64,000 nucleotides of DNA from contig JAIBEV010000110.1 of the NCBI GenBank assembly GCA_019459505.1, positions 1-64,000 of the forward strand. The letters run 5' to 3'. Position 1 is the first letter of the stretch. The number at the start of each line of letters is the position of its first letter. The translations under genes were made by a program, and so were the position numbers. This DNA is from Candidatus Paracaedibacteraceae bacterium (GTDB lineage Bacteria; Pseudomonadota; Alphaproteobacteria; Paracaedibacterales; Paracaedibacteraceae). Of the stretch, positions 1 to 8,378 are shown in pieces. The notes beneath the pieces are model-generated. The model was not told where the DNA came from. It did no database searches and saw only the letters and a list, made by a program, of their open reading frames with translations.

Positions 1-107
1 GACTGACTGATGCCATGTTCATTACAAATAGAAGCCACTGATTGGCCTTTTAAGCCTGAAAGAACTATCAGGGTCTTCTTCTCACTTGTCCATTGTCGTC
101 GCTGCAT
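1..107 (-). CDS. Transposase N-terminal fragment, cut by window edge
   Basis: A minus-strand frame begins with ATG at 107 and runs off the left edge, giving 35 complete codons that start MQRRQWTSEKK. The pattern of a basic N-terminus, then KGQSVASICNEHGIS, is typical of the helix-turn-helix of IS3-family OrfA or related transposases that bind the element ends. An AGGA-type ribosome-binding site lies about 7 bases upstream of the ATG. The rest of the gene is outside the window, so the IS family and whether it is intact cannot be told. A candidate element end lies at 163-177. Confidence 0.7.
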   Translation of the reverse strand, partial: MQRRQWTSEKKTLIVLSGLKGQSVASICNEHGISQ

Positions 108-162
108 TTTTGTCTTCCTTTTGCTTAATTCAACAAAAACATTCCTTTGTCTCAACTCTTTT

Positions 163-177
163 CTAAACTAGGGGCAG
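163..177 (-). repeat. Candidate IS terminal repeat
   Basis: Read on the minus strand this 15-mer is CTGCCCCTAGTTTAG, just upstream of the transposase start at 107 and pointing into the element. A 14/15 match in inverted orientation occurs at 1569-1583, beyond gcdH. The position and the match suggest an element end. The exact terminus and any target-site duplication cannot be fixed without the other end. Confidence 0.4.
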
Positions 178-188
178 TATAGAAAGAA

Positions 189-208
189 GGGAGTAATTAT
201 TATTCCCC
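189..208 (-). terminator. Weak hairpin downstream of gcdH
   Basis: The 228 bases between the transposase start and the gcdH stop hold no gene. A short A/T-rich hairpin with GGGA/TCCC ends lies here and is followed on the minus strand by CTTCTTTCT. It could end gcdH transcription, but the stem is short and has a mismatch. Confidence 0.25.
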
Positions 209-335
209 TCAACCAGGTCGGCGGCATAAATTGTCTTTAAAAGAGTATAAGAAACTAAAATGAAATTTTTCATGGAGAATAAGAGTAATAATATTTCTAT
301 ATTTACACTGTAACGCCAATTATATTGCTAAATTA

Positions 336-1544
336 TTAAAATCTGGTAAGGCCTGTTTGATAGCGTCCCAAAATCAAGGCATGAATATCATGAGTGCCTT
401 CGTAGGTGTTAACAGTTTCCAGATTCATCATATGACGGATGACACCGTATTCATCAACAATGCCATTGCCTCCATGCATATCCCGTGCTAGACGCGCAAT
501 ATCTAAGGCTTTGCCACAAGAGTTGCGTTTGATCATGGAAACAACCTCGGGAATGTCATATCCTTCATTTTTAAGACGACCCGCACGCAGGCAGCTTTGG
601 AGGGCTAAGGTAATTTCTGTCTGCATATCAGCAAGCTTTTTTTGAATCAATTGGGTTGCCGCCAGGGGACGATTAAACTGTTTGCGGTCCAGGGTGTAAC
701 GGCGAGCCGCATGCCAACAGAATTCAGCAGCACCTAAAGACCCCCAAGCAATACCAAAGCGGGCATTGTTAAGACACCCAAAAGGCCCTTTAATCCCCTC
801 CACATGGGGAAGGAGATTTTCATCGGGAACAAACATATTATCCATGACAATTTCACCGGTTACAGAGGCCCGAAGCGACATTTTACCATCGATTTTAGGG
901 GTGGATAAACCGGTCATACCGCGTTCAAGAATAAAGCCGCGAATCTTATCATCCTTACATTTTGCCCAAACCACCATAACATGAGCGAGAGGAGAATTCG
1001 TGATCCACATCTTACTGCCGTGCAATGTGTAACCGCCATCGACTTTTTCAGCGCGTGTGCGCATGCTCGACGGATCAGAGCCTGAATCGGGCTCAGTTAA
1101 GCCAAAGCAGCCAATATGGTCTCCGCTGGCCAGCTTGGGGAGATACTTCTGGCGTTGGTCTTCCGATCCATAAGCATAAATAGGGTACATAACCAAAGAA
1201 GATTGGACGCTCATGGCCGAGCGATAGGCAGAATCAACGCGCTCTATTTCCCGAGCCACAAGACCATAACTAACATAGCCCGCATTATGACAACCATATC
1301 CATCCAGCGTTAATCCAAGTAGACCGAGCTCACCCAATTCTTTCATAATGGCTGGATCAAATTCTTCATGGCGATTCGCCATCAAAATGCGCGGCATAAG
1401 CTTCTCTTGGGCATACGCATGGGCCGTATCACGAATCATCCGCTCCATGTCTGTGAGTTGATCATTGAGTAAAAGTGGATCGTCCCAGGGTGTCGACCGA
1501 AGAGAGGAAGAGGGTGTTTTGGAAGGTGAGGGAGGTAAAGCCAT
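336..1544 (-). CDS. gcdH: Glutaryl-CoA dehydrogenase (acyl-CoA dehydrogenase family)
   Basis: This 402-residue flavoprotein would oxidise and decarboxylate glutaryl-CoA to crotonyl-CoA in lysine/tryptophan breakdown, passing electrons to ETF. The sequence shows the acyl-CoA dehydrogenase order: N-terminal helical part, a middle FAD-contact segment ([13 protein letters not shown] near residue 150, WITNSP near 180) and a C-terminal helical domain. The C-terminal [16 protein letters not shown] block carries the probable catalytic base Glu382 and is characteristic of GCDH rather than short-chain dehydrogenases. Length fits the family. The ATG has only a weak GAGATCC-like site. It stands alone between an IS fragment and a secreted unknown. 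The partner ETF-QO is at 39150; no ETF genes are in the window. Confidence 0.9.
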   Translation of the reverse strand: MALPPSPSKTPSSSLRSTPWDDPLLLNDQLTDMERMIRDTAHAYAQEKLMPRILMANRHEEFDPAIMKELGELGLLGLTLDGYGCHNAGYVSYGLVAREIERVDSAYRSAMSVQSSLVMYPIYAYGSEDQRQKYLPKLASGDHIGCFGLTEPDSGSDPSSMRTRAEKVDGGYTLHGSKMWITNSPLAHVMVVWAKCKDDKIRGFILERGMTGLSTPKIDGKMSLRASVTGEIVMDNMFVPDENLLPHVEGIKGPFGCLNNARFGIAWGSLGAAEFCWHAARRYTLDRKQFNRPLAATQLIQKKLADMQTEITLALQSCLRAGRLKNEGYDIPEVVSMIKRNSCGKALDIARLARDMHGGNGIVDEYGVIRHMMNLETVNTYEGTHDIHALILGRYQTGLTRF

Positions 1545-1568
1545 ACACGGATCTCAATAGAAAATTAT

Positions 1569-1583
1569 CTACCCCTAGTTTAG
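1569..1583 (+). repeat. Solo copy of the candidate IS end
   Basis: CTACCCCTAGTTTAG matches the inverted copy at 163-177 at 14 of 15 positions. No transposase is attached on this side. It could be a remnant end left by an excised or decayed element, or a chance match. Confidence 0.3.
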
Positions 1584-1588
1584 CCTAG

Positions 1589-1620
1589 AAAAACTTAAAG
1601 CCGCAAGGGACGGCTTTAAG
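1589..1620 (-). terminator. Rho-independent terminator of the secreted unknown
   Basis: A perfect 10-bp stem (CTTAAAGCCG / CGGCTTTAAG, loop of 7) is followed on the minus strand by TTTTTC. It lies 30 bases past the stop codon of the gene at 1651-2775 and is oriented to end that transcript. Confidence 0.8.
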
Positions 1621-1650
1621 AAGGCTAATAAAATAGCAGGGGAGTAGTCC

Positions 1651-2775
1651 TCAAAATTTTTGTCCTTGTGCGGCTGACATCTTATCGTCGGTTTTTTTCT
1701 TAAAAGGATTAATTTTTTGAAAAGCACCGGTAACTTTTTTGGCTGCTGAAGAAACGACAGCTTTGGTTCGGGCAGTCATGCCTTGGGCCGCAGGATAGTT
1801 CGTTTTCCAGGTATCATACAGCTTTTCGGTTGCTGTTCCCTTATATTTAGAAGGATTCTGTTGAATCAACATTTCAATAGATTTCAGGCGTTTTGCTTCA
1901 TCAGCCGAGAGCTTGCCTTTAGATTGAAGCTTAGCTAGCAACGTTGCATCGGGCGGCGTCATCGGGGCTTCCAGAATATTGGCGACACGGCTTACGCGGA
2001 GCAGGCGTCCAATTGAACTATCGCCAGCAACCGGAGCTGCTTGATATTTCTTTTGCTGCTGTTTAACTGCTTGACGCTGTTCAGGCGCTAATGATTTGGT
2101 GCCATCGTTTTGAAGGCAAAGATCGAGAATTTTTATTGTCAGGGCACTCAATTGATAAGCTTCTTGAAACCTTGGATCCTTTTTGGAAAGGACGTTAAGT
2201 AAAGAAAAGATTCGTGATTCCTTTTCAAAGGCTTCTAATAAGATTGCTTTAAGGTGAGGATCATTATTAGCCGGCATTTTATGGGTGCTAAGATAGTTAT
2301 TCCAGATACGAGCTGTTAATTTCTTAACACTTTTCAAATCTTTTTGTCCAAAGGCAGCTGTATAGTGTTTAACCAGCTCAGCATCGGTTAAAAAATTTCC
2401 AAGTTGGGTTTGGTTTTGAGGAACTGTTTTAGAGACCGCGCGGTGTTGCCCAATTGTTATGCTTGCGCTCTGTTTAGGGGCCACACCTTGTTTAATCTGC
2501 GGTGAAGTTAATTGATTTGTTGGTTGTTTAGCGACATTTCTGTGTTGGCCAATTACGGGACCAGAACGCTGTTGAGGTTGTTTTTGTTGATTGGTCACCT
2601 TTTGTGGCGAGGAAGATTGGCTTAATTGTTTAGCTTGTCGTTGATAAATTGAGTTTGTCGGAAGTTCTTGAATGACGGGCGCCATAGCAGTCTTCCGCGG
2701 GTCTGCTTGCGGGGCGGCTTCCCCTTGAGTCAGGCTCGTTACTAATAATAAGCTCATTAATAGAGAATTTTTCAT
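1651..2775 (-). CDS. Secreted Gln/Pro-rich protein of unknown function
   Basis: The family is not recognised. The preferred start is the ATG at 2775, which has GGAG upstream and begins directly with a signal peptide (MKNSLLMSLLLVTSLTQGEA, cleavage near AAP); an in-frame GTG at 2793 would add six residues. The mature N-terminal third is low complexity, rich in Q, P, S and K, with two near-copies of a GQHR-containing motif (VIGQHRNVAKQ and TIGQHRAVSKT). The central 200 residues look helical. The C-terminus is basic (KKVTGAFQKINPFKKKTDD). It is monocistronic, with its own terminator. Export to the periplasm or beyond is inferred from the signal peptide. Confidence 0.7.
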   Translation of the reverse strand: MKNSLLMSLLLVTSLTQGEAAPQADPRKTAMAPVIQELPTNSIYQRQAKQLSQSSSPQKVTNQQKQPQQRSGPVIGQHRNVAKQPTNQLTSPQIKQGVAPKQSASITIGQHRAVSKTVPQNQTQLGNFLTDAELVKHYTAAFGQKDLKSVKKLTARIWNNYLSTHKMPANNDPHLKAILLEAFEKESRIFSLLNVLSKKDPRFQEAYQLSALTIKILDLCLQNDGTKSLAPEQRQAVKQQQKKYQAAPVAGDSSIGRLLRVSRVANILEAPMTPPDATLLAKLQSKGKLSADEAKRLKSIEMLIQQNPSKYKGTATEKLYDTWKTNYPAAQGMTARTKAVVSSAAKKVTGAFQKINPFKKKTDDKMSAAQGQKF

Positions 2776-2858
2776 GGCGATCTCCGACGACACAACAAAT
2801 TGAAGTAATTATAAGAATAAGGCATCATAGTAAAAAAAATATTAATTTTTCTAAATTG

Positions 2859-3176
2859 ATGGGTACTTTTTATCGTCTCCAGGATAATGATGTTTTCTTA
2901 TCCATTCGTCTCATGCCAAAGGCTGCAAAAAATTCAATTTTAGGAATTTATGAGGATGCCAATGGTGTGCAAATGCTTAAAATAAGCGTAACGGCGCCCG
3001 CAGAGGATAATAAAGCCAATACAGCTGTGGTTAGTTTTTTAGCAAAAAAACTAAAAATTGCTAAATCTCAACTATCAATTGTTCAAGGCCACACCCATCG
3101 CAACAAATGTATTCAAATAAAAGAGATGAATTCGAGCATGATGAAAACTCTTTATGGAGGCGATCCCATGATGTAA
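2859..3176 (+). CDS. DUF167 / YggU family protein
   Basis: A small protein of about 105 residues with the DUF167 pattern: VFLSIRLMPKAAKNS at the N-terminus, then the conserved VTAPAEDNKANTAVVSFLAKKL and a C-terminal VQGHTHRNKCIQI strand. The molecular role of the family is unknown. The ATG at 2859 is chosen over the adjacent TTG at 2856. No strong ribosome-binding site is visible. It is divergent from the secreted gene at 2775 and ends 3 bases before the convergent protease gene. Confidence 0.8.
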   Translation: MGTFYRLQDNDVFLSIRLMPKAAKNSILGIYEDANGVQMLKISVTAPAEDNKANTAVVSFLAKKLKIAKSQLSIVQGHTHRNKCIQIKEMNSSMMKTLYGGDPMM

Positions 3177-3179
3177 TGG

Positions 3180-4562
3180 CTATCGATGGAGCAATTGAAT
3201 ATCGATTCTTTGATCGCCTTGTCGAAGGGTTAATCGGTTTATTCCATCTTTCATTAAAGCCAAAAATTTCTTAACGGAGTTTACTTTTTCTCCATCGGCT
3301 TCTTCAATAATATCGCCGGGCTGAAAAATAGGCATGCCGAAGAGGCTACTAGTGCGTTCAGGGGCAGCAAGGATAATCACACCCGTCTGTAAACTATCGA
3401 ATCCATATTTAAGAGCTAAAGCCGGGGAAAGGTTAGCAATTTTAATGCCAGATAAAGGGCTGCCTCCCGAAATGACGGTTTCTTCAGCTTTGGGGCTGTC
3501 CGAGGGTGCAATTATTTTAAAAGTAATGGTTTTATCCTCACCCTTCCTTTTAATAAGATAGGTTACATCTTTGTTGATTTCTGTTTCTAAAAGCTTAAGG
3601 CGGTAAACTTCTTCGGACTCAATAGGATAATCATTTATTTTGATGATGACGTCGCTTACTTGGAGACCTGCTGCTTTTGCAGGACTGCTTTGATGGATAG
3701 CAGAGACAAACACACCTTTTTGATCTTTTAATCCAAAAGATTCTGCTTTATCAGGGTCTAGGGTTTCAACCTTAAGACCATCCCAGGCTCTGTTGAGGTT
3801 TCCATCTGCAGTTTTGGCGGATAATAACGGCGTAATAACAGAAATAGGGATGGCAAAGCCGATTCCAAGATTGGTCCCTGTCCGGGATAAGATTGCATTT
3901 GGAATGCCAATCAATTCTCCCTTCATATTGATAAGCGCACCACCAGAATTACCTGGATTAATTGCACTATCCGTCTGCATGAGGACACGGTCCCCCACCG
4001 TGCGGGTTGCAGCCGAAATAATGCCACTAGTGACGGTGTGTCCAATTCCAAAAGGGTTGCCAAAAGCAAGGACTAAATCACCGGCCTCGACGGTGCTTGA
4101 TTGCCCTACGGGGACAAAGGGAATGTCTTCTTCAAAATTAAGAATTTTTATAACGGCAAGGTCATTCTTCTCATCGAGAACAGTGACTTTACCTTTTAAT
4201 TGTCGGTTGTCTGATAGTCTAATTTCAATTATTTTAGCATTCTGTACCACATGGGCACAGGTAATAACAATTCCATCCTTGCTAATAATAACGCCAGAAC
4301 CCATGGATTTTGACAATTCTTTTCGCATGGGCCCTTGGGGATAATTAGGAAAGTTGTTGAAGAAATCATCGCCAAATAAAGGGCGAAATGGGCGCTCGGT
4401 AATATGAGCCGTATAAATGCTGACAACGGCTGGAGCTACTTTTTTAACAATAGGCGCAAAGGATAATGTAATTTCCTCACGAGAGATCGGTGTTTTGACA
4501 GAGTATGCCTGACCACAAATCACATAAAAAAGTATAACAATTAAACGGCTGATTTGATGCAT
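3180..4562 (-). CDS. degP: Do-family (DegP/DegQ-like) periplasmic serine protease
   Basis: A 460-residue envelope protease/chaperone for misfolded proteins. The start at 4562 is favoured because AGGGAGGA lies just upstream and the protein then opens with a hydrophobic signal segment (ISRLIVILFYVICG); the longer open frame begins inside rpoZ. The trypsin-like domain shows the catalytic triad His104 (TCAHVV), Asp134 (KNDLAVIKI) and Ser206 (INPGNSGGAL). Two PDZ-like regions follow, near residues 260-350 and 370-460. The size is that of ordinary Do proteases. It lies downstream of rpoZ but behind a strong rpoZ terminator, so it is probably transcribed separately. Confidence 0.92.
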   Translation of the reverse strand: MHQISRLIVILFYVICGQAYSVKTPISREEITLSFAPIVKKVAPAVVSIYTAHITERPFRPLFGDDFFNNFPNYPQGPMRKELSKSMGSGVIISKDGIVITCAHVVQNAKIIEIRLSDNRQLKGKVTVLDEKNDLAVIKILNFEEDIPFVPVGQSSTVEAGDLVLAFGNPFGIGHTVTSGIISAATRTVGDRVLMQTDSAINPGNSGGALINMKGELIGIPNAILSRTGTNLGIGFAIPISVITPLLSAKTADGNLNRAWDGLKVETLDPDKAESFGLKDQKGVFVSAIHQSSPAKAAGLQVSDVIIKINDYPIESEEVYRLKLLETEINKDVTYLIKRKGEDKTITFKIIAPSDSPKAEETVISGGSPLSGIKIANLSPALALKYGFDSLQTGVIILAAPERTSSLFGMPIFQPGDIIEEADGEKVNSVKKFLALMKDGINRLTLRQGDQRIDIQLLHR

Positions 4563-4611
4563 TTTTGTCCTCCCTGAGAACAAAATACCATGTCTCTCCT
4601 TAACCAGAAGT

Positions 4612-4635
4612 AAAAAAAGAGGCGTTTTACGCCTC
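4612..4635 (-). terminator. Rho-independent terminator of rpoZ with stop codon in loop
   Basis: The minus strand reads GAGGCGT, AAA, ACGCCTC, then seven T. The 7-bp stem is perfect and the T run immediate. The rpoZ stop codon (4627-4629) overlaps the loop, so the terminator includes the last codons of the gene. Confidence 0.88.
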
Positions 4636-5019
4636 AGAGCTATCCTCTTCTTCAGAGATATTAAGGTGAGATTCAGCATCTGCCTCTAACATTTGTGAAG
4701 TGGATACATCTTCATCATTTTCTAAGGAAGAAAGAGACGTTGAAAAGGCTCCCAAAAATTCACTTTCAAGTTCTTCATCACTAGCATCTGCAAATGAAAC
4801 GCGCTGTAAAGAACGAACAAGACTGTCTCTCAAGGTATCAACACAAATAGTTTGACCAGCAATTTCACGCAAAGCAACAACCGGATTGCGATCATTTTTA
4901 CGCTCGATGGTCATCGATGCACCTGCTGCTAATTCACGGGCACGGCGGGCCGCAATCATCACAAGATCAAATCGATTGGGAACTACTTCAACGCAGTCTT
5001 CAACTGTAACGCGGGCCAT
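4627..5019 (-). CDS. rpoZ: RNA polymerase omega subunit
   Basis: A 130-residue protein with the omega core in the first 60 residues: [20 protein letters not shown], then [26 protein letters not shown]. Omega binds beta-prime and helps RNA polymerase assembly. The long acidic Ser/Glu tail is usual in alphaproteobacterial omega. A GTGAGGAC ribosome-binding region precedes the ATG. It is followed at once by a terminator and preceded by a plausible promoter and a tRNA gene. Confidence 0.95.
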   Translation of the reverse strand: MARVTVEDCVEVVPNRFDLVMIAARRARELAAGASMTIERKNDRNPVVALREIAGQTICVDTLRDSLVRSLQRVSFADASDEELESEFLGAFSTSLSSLENDEDVSTSQMLEADAESHLNISEEEDSSEA

Positions 5020-5049
5020 GGGTCCTCACAAAAAAATTCTTTATAATAT

Positions 5050-5079
5050 ATAATAATCCTAGCTTTCATGTAAAATCAA
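5050..5079 (-). promoter_or_regulatory. Candidate rpoZ promoter
   Basis: On the minus strand TTGATT (5079-5074) and TATTAT (5055-5050) are separated by 18 bases, about 30 bases upstream of the rpoZ ATG. This fits a housekeeping sigma promoter. The region is AT-rich, so chance matches are easy. Confidence 0.35.
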
Positions 5080-5095
5080 TGTGTTATATGAAAGA

Positions 5096-5172
5096 TGGCG
5101 CGCCCAGGAGGATTCGAACCCCCGACCTGCGGCTTAGAAGGCCGTCGCTCTATCCAGCTGAGCTATGGGCGC
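5096..5172 (-). tRNA. tRNA-Arg (anticodon UCU)
   Basis: The minus strand folds as a tRNA. It has a 7-bp acceptor stem GCGCCCA/TGGGCGC, the D-arm GCTCAGCTGGATAGAGC, an anticodon loop with TCT in CTTCTAA (reads AGA/AGG) and the T-arm GGGGGTTCGAATCC. The discriminator is G and the 3' CCA is encoded. The length is 77 nt. It lies just upstream of rpoZ in the same orientation. Confidence 0.95.
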
Positions 5173-5249
5173 CCATACTTCATTACTAATCAATTTTTGC
5201 GCCCGGTGCAAGAAAATTAGTTCTATGTAACTAGTAACTTACTGAATTT

Positions 5250-5945
5250 ATGATGAAAATACTTGTTATATTGACCATCTTTTGTCATTACTTGGCAAAG
5301 ATGTTTTGTCAGAAAGTTATTGCTGTGCCCCCAACACCCTTGCCCATATTATATTCATTTCGACGATGCCCTTATGCCATGCGGGCACGCTTTGCCTTAT
5401 ACACAGCTCAGGTATCTCATGAACATCGTGAAATAAAATTAAAAGATAAACCCCAAGCCATGTTATCTGTTTCTCCCAAGGGAACGGTGCCGGTTTTACT
5501 GCTCTCGGATGGTCGAGTCCTCGAGCAGAGTTTGGATATTATGCGATGGGCCCTCAATCTTAAGGGGTTACATAGTGAGTTTGAATTGTTAATTCAGGAG
5601 AATGATACAACCTTTAAACGATCGCTCGACCGTTATAAATATCCGGGTCGCTATGACGAAGAGGGCAGTATTAACTATCGAAAAGAGTGCGAAAATTTTC
5701 TTTTAAAGGTAGAAAGTTATCTTCAACTGAGAGAAGATGATGACGCTCTAACTTTCCTTGATATGGCTCTATTTCCCTTTATTCGACAATTTTCAATGGT
5801 TGAACCAGAGTGGTTTGATGGTCAACCCTATCCCCATCTCAAGCTATGGTTGCAGAGGATAAGCTCCAGCCCATTATTTGAGAGAATTATGCAAAAATAT
5901 GGTGTTTGGGAGGCGCTGAACCCCCCTATAATTATTAAACCCTGA
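5250..5945 (+). CDS. Glutathione S-transferase-like protein
   Basis: The N-terminal half is a thioredoxin-like GST domain: ILYSFRRCPYAMRARFAL, then SPKGTVPVLLL with the cis-Pro and LEQSLDIMRWAL for glutathione gamma-Glu contacts. A helical C-terminal domain follows, with TFLDMALFPFIRQF. The substrate is unknown. The start is uncertain: ATGs at 5250, 5253 and 5301 are all in frame and none has a good ribosome-binding site. Related proteins usually begin just before LPILYSFRRCPY, so the first 25 or so residues may not be translated. It ends 8 bases from the convergent Lon-family gene. Confidence 0.85.
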   Translation: MMKILVILTIFCHYLAKMFCQKVIAVPPTPLPILYSFRRCPYAMRARFALYTAQVSHEHREIKLKDKPQAMLSVSPKGTVPVLLLSDGRVLEQSLDIMRWALNLKGLHSEFELLIQENDTTFKRSLDRYKYPGRYDEEGSINYRKECENFLLKVESYLQLREDDDALTFLDMALFPFIRQFSMVEPEWFDGQPYPHLKLWLQRISSSPLFERIMQKYGVWEALNPPIIIKP

Positions 5946-5953
5946 AAGTGATC

Positions 5954-8284
5954 TTAACGTTTTTCCAATGATTTGGAAAATACAGTCAACTGTTCCTGAA
6001 CTAAGCCATAAAGAGATTCTTTTGGATACTTACCATTTTTATCGGGTTTCCCAGCATCAGTACTCATCAACAATCCGATTGCTTCATCAATTGTTGACAC
6101 TGCCCAAATATGAAATTTGCCATCTCGGACGGCGTCGCTAATTTCATCGCGTAAGACAATATGTTCAATATTAGATGCTGGAATAATTACCCCTTGCGTG
6201 CTGGTAAAACCTCTAAACTTGCACACTCGGAAGAATCCTTCAATTTTATGATTAAGTCCCCCGACTGCTTGGATTTCTCCGAACTGATTAATTGAGCCTG
6301 TCACGGCCATATCTTGACGGATTCGAACTTTAGAAAGGGAAGAAAGGATTGCGATAAGTTCTGCTACGGAGGCACTATCTCCTTCAATTTCTTCATAACT
6401 TTGCTCAAAGGTTAAGGAGCAAGAGAAAGAAACCGGGTGTTTTTGGGAGAATTTTCCATTTAAGAATCCATCTAGAATCATTGCCCCTTTTTGCTGGATA
6501 GGGCCGGACATCTCAATTAAACGCTCGATATTGATAATTCCTTTATCACCGGCAAATGTACGGGCTGAAATTCGATTTGGAATACCATAATAATGATCGC
6601 CGGTGGATAATACAGAGAGTCCGTTGACAATCCCTAATTTTTTACCATGAGTTTCAATTAAAACCACATCCCGTTCAATTTCCCGGTGAGTACGATCTTC
6701 CACCCCACAGGTTCTTAGACGGCGATGAATGATGGATTCTTTGATATGGCTGGCTTTTGTTATTGGTGAGGCTTCTTCGATGGCAAGTTCATTGGCTTCA
6801 TTAATAATATCAGTCATCAGTTCAAATTTTGAAGATAACCACTCTCGGTTATTAATCCAGCGAGAACTGTAGCCCAGCAAGCATTGGATCGCGCCATGAT
6901 CTAAATCCTTGCCCGAAGTTTTCAGAGAGATCTGTCGGAATAATCGGGTGCACACGCTAATATTGTGAGAGTTAGCGGGAAGATCGGGTTCGATGTCGGC
7001 TTTAACTTTAAAATAAGTTTTAAATTCTGGATCCAAATAAAAGAAATTGTAAAACCACAGGGGGGCACCGACTAAGAAGATCTGAATATCCAAAGGAACT
7101 GGTTTTGGATCAGGCGCATCCAGCATCGGAAGAGCGTTTTCGCGATGGAATTCTTCTATGAGAATTTGCCGATCGCGTAAGGCTGTTTTTAGAGCCATCC
7201 ATAGACTCGGGTCTTGGGCAATGGCCTCAGCGCGTAAGACTAAGATACCCCCATTCGCTCGATGTAAATTACCTGGACGAATCATGGTAAAATCGGTTGC
7301 ATAGCCTGAAGGGCTCGTCTTATATTTAATGCAGCCAAAAATACTTTCATAAGTGGGGGCTGGATCTAAAATCAAGGGGGCATGCATGGCTTCCTTATTA
7401 TTAACCAGCACATTAACGGCATACCGATTCCGAAGCTCTTCAATGGTTGTTGGATCTCCTTCATCAAGGATGAAGTAATCAATATGGTTTAAAATGTCAT
7501 CTTTTAAGGAATCAATCCATTTGCCAAGATACTTATCATAAGCTTTACGGAAAGGGGCTAGGAGCGGCTTGAGCGTTTTTTCAGCTTCCGCTATCTTGAG
7601 GGCCTGAATTTTTTGAGTTAATTCTCGACCTTGGAAGTGAGCAAGGGATGAGATTTGGGCGAGTTGTTCCCGAATTGACTGCAGATCTTCTGGTGCAACT
7701 TTTGCTTTGGTGGACTTACCCCCTGTATTTTCTTCTAGTGTCGTAATGGTAAATTCATCATTCGTGGTTTCCACTCTCAAGCCCTTAGTAATTGCAGTTT
7801 TTTGCACTTCCTCTAGCTGACTTTGTATGTGGTGATCTAATTCAGCTGTTAGCGCATTCACTTCATTAATAAAGACACCACTTGTTAAGGTGGTATTGAA
7901 TAAATCAATAGTTGCCTCGATTAATTCATTTAAAGTCCTTTTTAGCTTTAGCGATTGCCCTCTAGGTAATTGAAAGGGAATGGGTTGATAGTTCGTCTCA
8001 AAGTTATTTAAATAGACCCAATCTCCGCAGGGTGGAATGCTTTTAATATAGTCTTCAAGATATTGCATGGTGGCCAACATGCGAGCACTGCGATCCCCCC
8101 CAATAACAAATACATTGGCGCCATACCGACGCATTTTAAGGCCGGTGCTAATGGCTGTACCTGCGCGTGCATGAGATGTTAAGTCAAAATAAGTAACCGG
8201 ATTAGGCGGACACGTTAAATCCTCGGGTTTAATTGAAAATTTTGGTAGGGCCACTTGCTCATAGGATAAAGTTTTAGGTGCCAT
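5954..8284 (-). CDS. Lon-family (S16) protease with AAA domain, YcbZ-like
   Basis: A 776-residue protein of the YcbZ/LonB-like group. The C-terminal S16 domain has the Ser-Lys dyad: Ser637 in GDSASVAEL and Lys680 in GGLNHKIEGF, 43 residues apart as in classical Lon. The N-terminal AAA part has ANVFVIGGDRSARM where a P-loop would sit; it lacks the GK[ST] of Walker A. Loss of P-loop residues is known in this AAA subfamily. A middle coiled region (about 150-250) and the block NGGILVLRAEAI follow. There is no LAN domain of canonical Lon. A candidate promoter lies 34 bases upstream. Substrates are unknown. Confidence 0.85.
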   Translation of the reverse strand: MAPKTLSYEQVALPKFSIKPEDLTCPPNPVTYFDLTSHARAGTAISTGLKMRRYGANVFVIGGDRSARMLATMQYLEDYIKSIPPCGDWVYLNNFETNYQPIPFQLPRGQSLKLKRTLNELIEATIDLFNTTLTSGVFINEVNALTAELDHHIQSQLEEVQKTAITKGLRVETTNDEFTITTLEENTGGKSTKAKVAPEDLQSIREQLAQISSLAHFQGRELTQKIQALKIAEAEKTLKPLLAPFRKAYDKYLGKWIDSLKDDILNHIDYFILDEGDPTTIEELRNRYAVNVLVNNKEAMHAPLILDPAPTYESIFGCIKYKTSPSGYATDFTMIRPGNLHRANGGILVLRAEAIAQDPSLWMALKTALRDRQILIEEFHRENALPMLDAPDPKPVPLDIQIFLVGAPLWFYNFFYLDPEFKTYFKVKADIEPDLPANSHNISVCTRLFRQISLKTSGKDLDHGAIQCLLGYSSRWINNREWLSSKFELMTDIINEANELAIEEASPITKASHIKESIIHRRLRTCGVEDRTHREIERDVVLIETHGKKLGIVNGLSVLSTGDHYYGIPNRISARTFAGDKGIINIERLIEMSGPIQQKGAMILDGFLNGKFSQKHPVSFSCSLTFEQSYEEIEGDSASVAELIAILSSLSKVRIRQDMAVTGSINQFGEIQAVGGLNHKIEGFFRVCKFRGFTSTQGVIIPASNIEHIVLRDEISDAVRDGKFHIWAVSTIDEAIGLLMSTDAGKPDKNGKYPKESLYGLVQEQLTVFSKSLEKR

Positions 8285-8316
8285 TAAATGATAAGCTATT
8301 AAAGAAATTTAATTAA

Positions 8317-8345
8317 ATTGTATCTTTCGTCCCATTGAATCACAA
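8317..8345 (-). promoter_or_regulatory. Candidate promoter of the Lon-family gene
   Basis: The minus strand reads TTGTGA (8345-8340), a 17-base spacer, then TACAAT (8322-8317), placed 33-38 bases before the ATG at 8284. Spacing and both boxes fit a sigma-70-type promoter. The upstream base makes the -35 CTTGTG, so RpoH use is also possible. Confidence 0.45.
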
Positions 8346-8378
8346 GCTCTAAAAGATTGAATTTAGGAAAGAATAATT

